A stretch of 36,443 nucleotides of DNA, taken from positions 1-36,443 of the forward strand of contig NZ_JACTVI010000083.1 of assembly GCF_014495685.1 (NCBI RefSeq), in the 5' to 3' direction. This DNA is from Streptomyces sp. TRM68367. Lineage in GTDB: Bacteria > Actinomycetota > Actinomycetes > Streptomycetales > Streptomycetaceae. Of the stretch, positions 16,317 to 23,015 are shown one piece after another. How positions within the stretch are numbered: position 1 is the stretch's first letter; every line of letters begins with the position of its first letter. Made by a program: the position numbers and the translations under genes. Under the pieces are notes generated by a model. That model had not been told where the DNA came from, made no database searches, and saw only the letters and a list, made by a program, of their open reading frames with translations.

Positions 16317-17357
16317 TCAGAAACGGTACTGCTCGTCGAAGCCCTGGCCGTCCTGCTGCTGGCCGTTGCCCTGGTATGGGTACTGCTGCTGTTCCGGCGG
16401 GAATTCGCCGCCGTACGGGTCTTCGGTGCTGCGCTGCTGCGGGACCCACACGCCGCCCGGCGGGGTCTCGCCGTAGCCGCCGGTGCCGGTGCCGTACTGG
16501 TCCTGGCCCTGGGCGTAGCCCTGCTGCCCGTACTGCTGCTGCCCGTACTGCTGCTGCCCGTACTGCTGCTGGCCGCCGTACGTCGCATCGTACGCGCCCG
16601 CATCGTAGGTCTGGGTGCCGATGTACGGGTCGGAGTAGGCGGCGTACTGCTGCTGCCCGGTGGCGTCGTAGCCGTACTGCTGCTGGCCGTAGCCGGAGTA
16701 GTCGTAGGCGTAGGTCTGATCGGTGCCCTGGGCCGCCGCCGCGTACTGGTCCTGGCCGTAGCCGTTGTCGGCGTACATGCCGTAGGAGCTGGTGTCGTCC
16801 GGGAGGGACTGCGGCTGGTAGACGGCGGTTGTCTCGGCGGCCGCCGGGTCGACGGGGCGCGCGGGGGCGAAGACGTCGTCGCGGTCGTACTCGTCGTCGT
16901 GGCCGTAGGACACGCTGTCCTGGCCTTGCGCGCGGCCGTCGTCGTAGCCGCCCTCGTCGCCGTAGCCGCCCTCGTCGCCGTAGCCGCCCTCGTCGCCGTA
17001 GCCGCCCTCGGCCGCTTCCAGGCCGGTGACCTCCAGGGTCGGGTCCTGGCGGCCGCCGCGGGGGCGCTTGCTGCCGCCCAGGCCCGGCAGCCCGCCGAGG
17101 GCCGGCGCGGACATCGCCCAGCCGGCCGCGAAGCCGCGGCGGAACGAGAGCGTGACATACGTCTGCCCGACCGCGAACGCGGCGGCGCCCAGTCCGATCA
17201 CGACGAAGGACGGGATCAGTACACCGACGACGACACCGAGGAAGCCGACGAAGGCGAGCAGCCGCCAGCGCAGGCGTGCCTTGTACTGCAGCAGCACCTC
17301 GCCCAGCAGCCACAGCGCGACGATGCCGAACGCGATGTAGAGGACCGTCCAGCCCAT
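16317..17357 (-). CDS. Membrane-anchored Tyr/Gln/Gly-rich low-complexity protein
   Basis: 346-aa protein of unknown function. The first 70 residues hold two to three membrane helices (GWTVLYIAFGIVALWLLGEV, then WRLLAFVGFLGVVVGVLIPS and VVIGLGAAAFAVGQTYVTL). After a short basic linker, about 230 residues are strikingly biased to Tyr, Gln, Gly, Asp and Ala, with few hydrophobics. GGYGDE is repeated three times around residues 117-134, and QQQYG-type units recur near 260-285. Such a tail is probably disordered and cytoplasmic or extracytoplasmic depending on helix count. ATG at 17357 follows GGGAGAGGGG. It lies downstream of metF on the same strand, with a 56-base gap. Confidence 0.85.
   Translation of the reverse strand: MGWTVLYIAFGIVALWLLGEVLLQYKARLRWRLLAFVGFLGVVVGVLIPSFVVIGLGAAAFAVGQTYVTLSFRRGFAAGWAMSAPALGGLPGLGGSKRPRGGRQDPTLEVTGLEAAEGGYGDEGGYGDEGGYGDEGGYDDGRAQGQDSVSYGHDDEYDRDDVFAPARPVDPAAAETTAVYQPQSLPDDTSSYGMYADNGYGQDQYAAAAQGTDQTYAYDYSGYGQQQYGYDATGQQQYAAYSDPYIGTQTYDAGAYDATYGGQQQYGQQQYGQQQYGQQGYAQGQDQYGTGTGGYGETPPGGVWVPQQRSTEDPYGGEFPPEQQQYPYQGNGQQQDGQGFDEQYRF
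16531..16575 (-). repeat. 15-bp tandem repeat encoding GQQQY units
   Basis: TACTGCTGCTGCCCG (plus strand) is repeated at 16531-16545 and 16546-16560, with a one-base variant at 16561-16575. On the coding strand it gives repeated Gln-Gln-Gln-Tyr-Gly units. Copy number may vary between strains. Confidence 0.85.
16943..17010 (-). repeat. 18-bp tandem repeat encoding GGYGDE units
   Basis: CGTAGCCGCCCTCGTCGC (plus strand) occurs at 16943-16960, 16961-16978 and 16979-16996, with a partial copy to 17010. It encodes the GGYGDE repeats of the low-complexity protein and is kept in frame. Confidence 0.9.
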
Positions 17358-17413
17358 GTACGCCCCTCTCCCAGTAGCCGCTACGCAGTGTGTCGCACGC
17401 CGGTGCGACCGGT

Positions 17414-18337
17414 CTAGGCCTGCGGCGGGTGGTGCAGACCCAGGTTCTCGTAGATTTCCAGCGTCGCCGTGGAGTTGTTGAGCGTGATGAAGTGCAATCC
17501 GGGCACTCCCTCGGCCAGCAGCCGCGCACAGAACTCCGTGGCGAACTCGATCCCAATGGAGCGTACAGCCGCCGGATCGTCCTGTGCCGTGAGGATCCGG
17601 TCTTTCAGGGCCGCCGGGAACGAGGCATTACTGAGCTTTGGCAACCGTTCCAGCATCTTCACGCTGGTCACCGGCATGACCTCGGGAATGACCGGGGTCT
17701 CGCAGCCGGCCGCGGCGACCCGGTCACGCAGCCGTAGATAGGACTCCGGGCGCCAGAACATCTGCGTGATCGCGTAGTCGGCACCGGCCCGGCACTTGTC
17801 GACGAAGTGGGCGACATCGGTGTCCCAGTCGCTGGAGCGCGGATGCATCTCCGGGAAGGCGGCGACGCCCACGCAGAAGTCACCCGACTCCTTGATGAGC
17901 CGGACGAGCTCGGCGGCGTAGGCCAGACCCTGCGGGTGCGGAACCCAGTCGCCCATCGGGTCGCCGGGCGGGTCGCCGCGCACGGCGAGCATGTTGCGGA
18001 TCCCGGCGTCGGCGTACTGGCCGATGATGTTGCGCAGTTCGGCGATCGAGTGGTCGACGGCGGTGAGGTGGGCGACCGGGGTGAGCGTGGTGTCGGCGGC
18101 GATCTGCTCGGTCGCCCGCACCGTGCCCGCGCGCGTGGAGCCGCCGGCGCCGTACGTCACGGAGACGAAGCTGGGGGCCACCGCCTCGACCCTGCGCAGC
18201 GCGTTCCAGAGATTGCGCTTGCCCTTCTCCGTCTTTGGCGCCCAGAACTCGAACGAATACGTCGTTTTGCCGGGGTCAAGCATGTCACGCACGGTGCGTG
18301 CGCGATCCGTCCTGGTGGATGCGGTTCCGAGGGCCAT
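17414..18337 (-). CDS. metF: Methylenetetrahydrofolate reductase (NAD(P)H)
   Basis: Flavoenzyme that reduces 5,10-methylene-THF to 5-methyl-THF for methionine synthesis; 307 aa, normal for bacterial MetF. Visible features are YSFEFWAPKTEKGKRNLW (N-terminal barrel strand with the catalytic Glu in SFEF), FVSVTYGAGGSTRAGT, VAHLTAVDHS, NMLAVRGDPPGD, VAAFPEMHP and ADYAITQMFW. FEFWAPKT departs slightly from the common FEFFPPKT. The start is ATG at 18337. There is no Shine-Dalgarno; TAACCT lies 6 bases upstream with TTGGGT 17 bases before it, so the transcript probably starts at or near the ATG. thiE is 119 bases upstream on the same strand. Confidence 0.95.
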   Translation of the reverse strand: MALGTASTRTDRARTVRDMLDPGKTTYSFEFWAPKTEKGKRNLWNALRRVEAVAPSFVSVTYGAGGSTRAGTVRATEQIAADTTLTPVAHLTAVDHSIAELRNIIGQYADAGIRNMLAVRGDPPGDPMGDWVPHPQGLAYAAELVRLIKESGDFCVGVAAFPEMHPRSSDWDTDVAHFVDKCRAGADYAITQMFWRPESYLRLRDRVAAAGCETPVIPEVMPVTSVKMLERLPKLSNASFPAALKDRILTAQDDPAAVRSIGIEFATEFCARLLAEGVPGLHFITLNNSTATLEIYENLGLHHPPQA

Positions 18338-18343
18338 ACGGGA

Positions 18344-18372
18344 AGGTTAGTCAGGGGTCGGCGGTCACCCAA
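18344..18372 (-). promoter_or_regulatory. Promoter for leaderless metF
   Basis: The minus strand reads TTGGGT (18372-18367), a 17-base spacer and TAACCT (18349-18344). Only six bases separate the -10 from the metF ATG, so the expected start is at the codon itself. Confidence 0.6.
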
Positions 18373-18456
18373 CCGGATCCAGAGATTTACCCGAATTGCC
18401 GGGCCATGGTCCACTCCTTGGACACGCGCGAGACGGGCCTACAGGGCAAACGGGGC

Positions 18457-19113
18457 CTACGCCTGCCGCAGCCGCTTGGCGAACTCCGCCGCCGCCGCGC
18501 CCGGGTCGTCCGCCTCCGTGATCGCCCGGACGACGACAACCCGGCGGGCGCCGGCCTCGACGGCCTCGTCGAGGTTGCCCAGGCCGATGCCGCCGATGGC
18601 GAACCAGGGCCGGTCGGTGCCGAGCGCCGCCGTGTACCGGACGAGATCGAGGCCGGGGGCGGGGCGGCCGGGCTTGGTGGGGGTCGGCCAGCACGGGCCG
18701 GTGCAGAAGTAGTCCACGCCGTCCTGGACGGCGGCGGCCCGTGCCTCCGCCTCGGCGTGCGTGGAGCGGCCGATCAGGACGTCACCGCCGAGGATCGCCC
18801 GGGCCGCGGGGACCGGGAGGTCGCCCTGGCCGAGGTGCAGGACGTCCGAGCCTGCGGCGTGGGCGACGTCCGCGCGGTCGTTGACGGCGAGGAGCTTGCC
18901 GTGCCGGGCGCAGGCGTCGGCGAGGACCTTCAGGTGCTCCAGTTCCTCGGCCGCCTCCATGCCCTTGTCGCGCAACTGCACGATGTCGACGCCGCCGGCG
19001 AGGACCGCGTCGAGGAACTCCGGGAGGTCGCCCTGCCGCTTGCGGGCGTCCGTGCAGAGATAGAGCCGGGCGTCGGCGAGCTGGGCGCGTGCGGTGGCTG
19101 CGGTGTCGGGCAT
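18457..19113 (-). CDS. thiE: Thiamine phosphate synthase
   Basis: Joins the hydroxymethylpyrimidine diphosphate and thiazole phosphate moieties to make thiamine monophosphate; 218 aa, normal length. Motifs include VDIVQLRDKGMEAAEELEHL (about 44-63), LLAVNDRADVAHAAGSDVLH, LGQGDLPV, IGRSTHAEAEA and the phosphate-binding FAIGGIGLGNLDEAVEAGA. It has YFCTGPCWPTPTKPGRP where many ThiEs have YVAFGPVFPTxTK. ATG at 19113 follows GGGGGA. It is separate from the thiOSG operon but supplies the joining step for its thiazole product. No TPP aptamer is recognisable upstream; instead the upstream DNA is a degenerate repeat. Confidence 0.95.
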   Translation of the reverse strand: MPDTAATARAQLADARLYLCTDARKRQGDLPEFLDAVLAGGVDIVQLRDKGMEAAEELEHLKVLADACARHGKLLAVNDRADVAHAAGSDVLHLGQGDLPVPAARAILGGDVLIGRSTHAEAEARAAAVQDGVDYFCTGPCWPTPTKPGRPAPGLDLVRYTAALGTDRPWFAIGGIGLGNLDEAVEAGARRVVVVRAITEADDPGAAAAEFAKRLRQA

Positions 19114-19413
19114 GCGGGTGATCCCCCGGTGTCGGTGGCGGTACGGACCGTGGCCCGGCCCGCTGGGCGGACGGCGGCGAGGCCCGTCTTCGGTGGCGTA
19201 CTGACCACGGCGCGGCCCGCTTCCGGCGGCGTACGGATGCGGCCCGCTTCCGGTGGTGGCGTACGGGCTACGACAGGTGCGCCGGAAGTGGCCTGCGGAC
19301 CCCGGCGGAGCCGCCGGCCATGGCGTGGTCCGCTGTCGGCAGCGTACGGGCCGCACCCCACCGCGGCCGTGGCCCAGGTCGGCCGCGGCCCGTACGCCGG
19401 ACGGTATGTCGGA
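19114..19413. repeat. Degenerate minisatellite upstream of thiE
   Basis: The 300-base gap between thiE and the Rv2175c-like gene contains about five to seven imperfect copies of a 27-36-bp unit. On the minus strand the unit runs roughly CCGTACGCC-ACC-GGAAGCGGGCCGC. The clearest copies lie between 19155 and 19270; poorer ones extend to about 19410. In one frame it gives repeats such as PYATTGSGPHPYAAGSGP, but I see no start or ribosome-binding site supporting a gene. thiE's promoter must lie in or near it. Confidence 0.65.
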
Positions 19414-19779
19414 TCAGACAGCGAGCGCCTGGGCGCGGCGCTTCACCTCCGTGCCGCGATTCTCGCTCAGCGCCTGCGCGGGGGTGCCGGGCAGGGACGG
19501 GTCGGGCGTGAAGAGCCACTCCAGCATTTCTTCGACCGTGAAGCCGTCGTCCCGCAGGAGCGTCAGGGTGCCGGACAGGCCCTTGACGACCTTGTCCCCG
19601 TCGATGAATGCGGCAGGGACGTGCAGCGCGCGGTTCTCACCGCGGCGTACGGCGATGAGCTGGCCGTCCTTCACCAGCTGCCGCACGCGGGTCACCTCGA
19701 CGCCGAGCATTTCGGCGATGTCGGGGAGGGTGAGCCAGGCGGGGACGAGAGCATCGATCTTTGCGTCAATCTCGGTCAC
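19414..19779 (-). CDS. Rv2175c-family winged-helix DNA-binding protein
   Basis: 121-aa protein. Residues about 13-60 form a MerR-like helix-turn-helix (WLTLPDIAEMLGVEVTRVRQ, then LVKDGQLIAVRRGENRALHV). The C-terminal part is FIDGDKVVKGLSGTLTLLRD followed by DGFTVEEMLEWLFTPDPSLPG, the Rv2175c C-terminal domain. In mycobacteria the homologue is a DNA-binding substrate of the Ser/Thr kinase PknL encoded next door. Here a PASTA kinase lies about 4 kb away, so a similar link is plausible. GTG at 19779 is used; no strong Shine-Dalgarno is visible. The flanking oxidoreductase stop is 42 bases upstream. Confidence 0.9.
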   Translation of the reverse strand: MTEIDAKIDALVPAWLTLPDIAEMLGVEVTRVRQLVKDGQLIAVRRGENRALHVPAAFIDGDKVVKGLSGTLTLLRDDGFTVEEMLEWLFTPDPSLPGTPAQALSENRGTEVKRRAQALAV

Positions 19780-19821
19780 GGAACAAGCCTGCCATCTGGG
19801 ACTGACAGTCGGAAGTCGACG

Positions 19822-21063
19822 CTACGCAGTGGCCCCCTTCATCGGCCGCGCCGGGTCGGCCAGCAGCTCCGGGTTCATCTCCACGCCCGCCTCGATCAGC
19901 CGCCTCCCCTGGGCCAGGTCTCTCGGGCGCCCCACGGCCAGCAGTGCGACCAGGCGGTTCCCGCGCAGCCAGCACACCGTCCAGGCCGGGTTGGACGGGT
20001 CGCCGCGCCACAGCACCGTGTCGGCGGCCGCGTGGTGCCCGGCGTACTGCACGAAGCGGCCGAACTGCTCCGACCAGAAGTACGGCACCGGGTCGTAGGC
20101 CGCCGGGGCCTCGCCGACGGCCCCGCCGACGATGTTCGCGGCGACGGTGCGCGGGCCCTGCAGAGCGTTGTCCCAGTGGTGGACCAGCAGCCGCTCGCCG
20201 TACCGCCTCGAGGGGAAGGAGGCGCAGTCGCCGACGGCGTAGACGTCCGGGACGGAGGTGCGCAGGTGCTGGTCGGCCACGACCTCGCCCCACGCGCCGA
20301 GCTCGATGCCGGAGCCGGTGAGCCAGGCCGTGGCGGGCCGGGCGCCGATGCCGACGACGACCGCGCCCGCGGGCAGCCGCGTGCCGTCGTCGAGGAGCAC
20401 CGCGCCGGGCTCGACCCGCTCCACGCGCGCGTGCGTACGCAGAACGGCCCCGGCGTCGGCGTACCAGCCGGCCATCGGGGCGGCCACCTCGGCGGGCAGG
20501 GCCCCGGCGAGCGGGCGGTCGGCGGCCTCGACGACGGTCACCGAGCAGCCCGCCTCGCGCGCGGCGGTGGCGAACTCCGCGCCGATCCAGCCCGCGCCGA
20601 CGACCACGATGTCGTGCTGCCGGGCGAGCACCGGCCGCAGCCGCTCGGCGTCGTCCAGGGTGCGCAGCAGGTGCACGCCGGGGACGCCCTCGGCGCTCTG
20701 CAGCCGGACCGGTTCGGCGCCGGTCGCGAGGACCAGCACGTCGTACGGCACGGGCCCGTCCTCGGTGTCCAGCTCGTGGTCGCCGGGGCGCAGGCCCAGC
20801 ACCTCGCAGCCGAGCCGCAGCTCGATGCCGAGCGCCTCGAAGTCCACGTCGAAGGCGGATCCCTCGGCCTTGCCCAGCAGGACGGCCTTCGACAACGGCG
20901 GCCGGTCGTAGGGCTGGTGGGGCTCCGCGCCGATCAGCGTCACGGTGCCGGTGAAGCCCTGTTCCCGCAGGGCGACCGACGTCTGCACGCCCGCCATGCC
21001 CGCGCCCACGACGACCACGCGCCGCGGCGTGGACACTCCCCGTTCCTGCGTCTGCTCGCTCAC
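19822..21063 (-). CDS. FAD-dependent NAD(P)H oxidoreductase, ferredoxin-reductase type
   Basis: 413-aa two-dinucleotide-domain flavoprotein. The FAD motif VVVVGAGMAGVQTSVALREQ lies at about 16-35, YDRPPLSKAVLLGK follows, the NAD(P)H motif is IVVVGAGWIGAEFATAAREA (about 150-169), and the second FAD site is VPDVYAVGDCASF. The C-terminal reductase dimer domain includes FWSEQFGRFVQYAG. It resembles reductases that feed ferredoxins of Rieske or P450 systems; no partner oxygenase is adjacent. GTG at 21063 is chosen: TATGGT sits 6 bases upstream and there is no good Shine-Dalgarno, so a leaderless start is likely. A perfect palindrome lies in the promoter at 21080-21096. Confidence 0.92.
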   Translation of the reverse strand: MSEQTQERGVSTPRRVVVVGAGMAGVQTSVALREQGFTGTVTLIGAEPHQPYDRPPLSKAVLLGKAEGSAFDVDFEALGIELRLGCEVLGLRPGDHELDTEDGPVPYDVLVLATGAEPVRLQSAEGVPGVHLLRTLDDAERLRPVLARQHDIVVVGAGWIGAEFATAAREAGCSVTVVEAADRPLAGALPAEVAAPMAGWYADAGAVLRTHARVERVEPGAVLLDDGTRLPAGAVVVGIGARPATAWLTGSGIELGAWGEVVADQHLRTSVPDVYAVGDCASFPSRRYGERLLVHHWDNALQGPRTVAANIVGGAVGEAPAAYDPVPYFWSEQFGRFVQYAGHHAAADTVLWRGDPSNPAWTVCWLRGNRLVALLAVGRPRDLAQGRRLIEAGVEMNPELLADPARPMKGATA

Positions 21064-21079
21064 CTGATCACCATAGACA

Positions 21080-21096
21080 ACTGACACATTGTCAGT
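21080..21096. promoter_or_regulatory. Palindromic operator upstream of the FAD oxidoreductase
   Basis: ACTGACA-CAT-TGTCAGT is a perfect 7-3-7 palindrome. On the minus strand it falls between a CTGACT -35-like hexamer and the TATGGT -10-like hexamer of the oxidoreductase, ending a few bases before the coding start. This is a typical repressor position (TetR-like half-sites). The regulator is not identified. Confidence 0.6.
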
Positions 21097-21470
21097 CAGT
21101 GGTCGTGCTCCGTGACCTGCTCCACAACCGCCTCCGTGAGCTGCTCCACCACACTGGTCCCACTGCCCTCCTGGGACTCCCACTCCCAGGTCTCCGCCAG
21201 CCGCACCCGCCCGTCCGGCAGCTCCTCGACGGCCGACACGCAGTGCCCGGAGGAGGTCGTCTGGTCCCGCTTGAGCTGCACATACCGGAAATCCAGCCGG
21301 TCGCCCTCGCGTGTGCCCACCAGGTACCCGCGGACGACGTCCCCGCCCGCGTACTCGGCCCAGATCTCCCCATCCTTCTCGTGGTAGGTGAACCGGGTGC
21401 GGGTACCCACCTGACCTGGGGCCTGGTCGGCGACCGGGGCCAGGACAAGGCCGTCGAGCGAGCGGGGCAT
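21096..21470 (-). CDS. Small calycin-like protein of unknown function
   Basis: 124 aa, rich in alternating beta-strand patterns: RFTYHEKDGEIWAEYAGG, VVRGYLVGTREGDRLDFRYV, SSGHCVSAVEELPDGRVRL and ETWEWESQEGSGTSVVEQ. Similar proteins are often labelled n-acetylglutamate synthase, which this sequence does not support: it has no acetyltransferase fold motifs. A lipocalin/calycin-type barrel is a reasonable guess. ATG at 21470 (MPRSLDG) is chosen; it is preceded by AGGGAG at about 9-base spacing. The upstream reading from 21530 would overlap the TPP riboswitch on the other strand. It reads toward the oxidoreductase gene. Confidence 0.75.
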   Translation of the reverse strand: MPRSLDGLVLAPVADQAPGQVGTRTRFTYHEKDGEIWAEYAGGDVVRGYLVGTREGDRLDFRYVQLKRDQTTSSGHCVSAVEELPDGRVRLAETWEWESQEGSGTSVVEQLTEAVVEQVTEHDH

Positions 21471-21484
21471 GACAAAAGGCTCCC

Positions 21485-21514
21485 TTACAGAGGCGTCGGA
21501 CCAAGAGCTAGGGT
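21485..21514 (+). promoter_or_regulatory. Promoter of the thiOSG operon
   Basis: TTACAG (21485-21490), an 18-base spacer and TAGGGT (21509-21514) lie just before the TPP riboswitch. The predicted start near 21521 would put the whole aptamer in the leader. Confidence 0.55.
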
Positions 21515-21526
21515 GGCCCGAGTAAA

Positions 21527-21620
21527 GCACTCGCGGGAGCCCGGACGCACCGGGCTGAGAGGGAGGCTGGCGGCCTCCGACCGTACGAACCTGATCCGGG
21601 TCATGCCGGCGAAGGGAGGG
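21527..21620 (+). promoter_or_regulatory. TPP riboswitch (THI element)
   Basis: The leader of thiO carries the conserved TPP aptamer parts in order: a GCCCGG-ACGCA-CCGGGC stem-loop, the invariant CTGAGA (21555-21560), a GGAGGC-TGGC-GGCCTCC-type variable stem, then ACCTGATCCGGGTCATGCC with GGCGAAGGGAG closing the P1 stem. The 3' P1 strand overlaps the GGGAGGGG ribosome-binding site of thiO (21615-21622 region), so TPP binding probably hides it and represses translation. thiS and thiG would be controlled through coupling. Confidence 0.95.
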
Positions 21621-21631
21621 GCTGGACGCCC

Positions 21632-22792
21632 ATGTCGCCTACGCGTACGTCAGACGTCCTCGTCGTCGGGGGCGGAATCATCGGACTCGTGACGGCGTGG
21701 CGGGCCGCGCAGCGCGGGTTCGCCACGGCCGTCGTGGACCCGGAACCGGGCGGCGGCGCCGCACAGGTCGCGGCCGGAATGCTGGCCGCCGTCACGGAAC
21801 TGCACCACGGTGAGCAGACCCTGCTCGGCCTGAACCTGGCCTCGGCGCGCCGCTACCCGGACTTCGCGGCCGAGCTCACCGACGCGACCGGCCAGGACCT
21901 CGGCTACCGCCGCTGCGGCACGCTCGCCGTCGCGCTGGACGCCGACGACCGAGCCTTCCTGCGCGAGCTGCACGCCCTGCACCAGCAGTCCGGGCTGGAG
22001 TCCGAGTGGCTCTCCGGGCGGGAGTGCCGGCGCCTGGAGCCGATGCTCGCGCCGGGCGTGCGCGGTGGGCTCCGGGTCGACGGCGACCACCAGATCGACC
22101 CGCGGCGCCTCGCCCACGCGCTGGTGACCGCGTGCGAGCGCGCCGGTGTCGTCTTTCACCGGGCGTGGGCGGAGCGGCTGGCCGTCGTACGGGACCGGGC
22201 GGCCGGGGCCGTCACGGTCGACGGCACCGAGCTGGGCGCCGGGCGGGTGGTGCTCGCCGCGGGCAGCCTCAGCGGGCGGCTCGCGGGCGTCCCGGACGAC
22301 GTGCTGCCGCCCGTACGGCCCGTGAAGGGGCAGGTGCTGCGGCTGACGATGCCGCGGCAGCCGTTCCTGAGCCGTACCGTGCGTGCGGTCGTGCGCGGCA
22401 GCCAGGTCTATCTGGTGCCGCGCGAGAGCGGCGAGCTGGTCGTCGGCGCGACGAGCGAGGAACTGGGCTGGAACACGACGGTGACCGCGGGCGGCGTGTA
22501 CGAGCTGCTGCGCGACGCGCACGAGCTGGTCCCCGGGATCACCGAGCTGCCCCTGACGGAGACCCGGGCCGGACTGCGCCCCGGCTCCCCCGACAACGCG
22601 CCGCTGCTCGGCCCGTCCGGCCTGGACGGGCTGTTGCTGGCCACCGGGCACTACCGCAACGGCGTGCTGCTCACGCCGGTCACCGGTGACGTCATGGCGC
22701 ACGTCCTGGCCACGGGTGAACTCCCGGAGGAGGCCCGCCCGTTCACGCCCGCGCGGTTCACCGCCGCCGCACTCACGGAGCAGCCCGCATGA
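21632..22792 (+). CDS. thiO: Glycine oxidase
   Basis: FAD enzyme that oxidises glycine to the imine (dehydroglycine) used for the thiazole ring; 386 aa. The N-terminal Rossmann motif is VLVVGGGIIGLVTAWRAA (6-23), followed by AAQVAAGMLAAVTELHHG, a ThiO-type AGMLA motif. The DAO-family C-terminus includes RAGLRPGSPDNAPLLGPSGL, GLLLATGHYRNGVLLTPVTG. ATG at 21632 lies just after the riboswitch-embedded ribosome site. Its stop overlaps thiS (ATGA), so the two are translationally coupled. Confidence 0.96.
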   Translation: MSPTRTSDVLVVGGGIIGLVTAWRAAQRGFATAVVDPEPGGGAAQVAAGMLAAVTELHHGEQTLLGLNLASARRYPDFAAELTDATGQDLGYRRCGTLAVALDADDRAFLRELHALHQQSGLESEWLSGRECRRLEPMLAPGVRGGLRVDGDHQIDPRRLAHALVTACERAGVVFHRAWAERLAVVRDRAAGAVTVDGTELGAGRVVLAAGSLSGRLAGVPDDVLPPVRPVKGQVLRLTMPRQPFLSRTVRAVVRGSQVYLVPRESGELVVGATSEELGWNTTVTAGGVYELLRDAHELVPGITELPLTETRAGLRPGSPDNAPLLGPSGLDGLLLATGHYRNGVLLTPVTGDVMAHVLATGELPEEARPFTPARFTAAALTEQPA

Positions 22793-23013
22793 ACACCCCG
22801 GTCACCAGCTCGGTCACCATCACCGTCAACGGGGAGCCCCGGGAGGTCCCGACCGGAACGGCTCTCGACACCGTCGTGAAGACGCTCACCGCGGCGCCCT
22901 CCGGTGTGGCCGCCGCCCTCAACGAAACCGTAGTCCCGCGCGCGCAGTGGCCGTCCACGCCTCTCTCCGAGGGAGACCGCGTGGAAGTCCTCACCGCCGT
23001 CCAAGGAGGCTGA
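22789..23013 (+). CDS. thiS: Sulfur carrier protein ThiS
   Basis: 74-aa ubiquitin-fold sulfur carrier. It starts with SVTITVNGEPREVPTGTALD and ends in the required Gly-Gly (TAVQGG), which is adenylated and converted to a thiocarboxylate to give sulfur to the thiazole. VAAALNETVVPRAQWPSTPL and EGDRVEVLTAVQGG are the standard C-terminal half. It overlaps thiO by four bases; thiG begins two bases after its stop, behind AAGGAGG. Confidence 0.97.
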   Translation: MNTPVTSSVTITVNGEPREVPTGTALDTVVKTLTAAPSGVAAALNETVVPRAQWPSTPLSEGDRVEVLTAVQGG

Positions 23014-23015
23014 CC

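Noticed and set aside
16531..17010. A CRISPR array, suggested by regular short repeats
   Set aside because: The repeats are directly tandem with no spacers and are in frame within a coding gene.
19114..19356. An 81-residue N-terminal extension of ThiE with PYA-GSGP repeats
   Set aside because: The usual ThiE length starts at 19113 behind GGGGGA; the extension is a translation of the degenerate minisatellite.
21471..21530. A longer start for the 124-aa beta-barrel-like protein
   Set aside because: It would overlap the thi promoter and the TPP aptamer on the other strand, and the ATG at 21470 has its own ribosome site.
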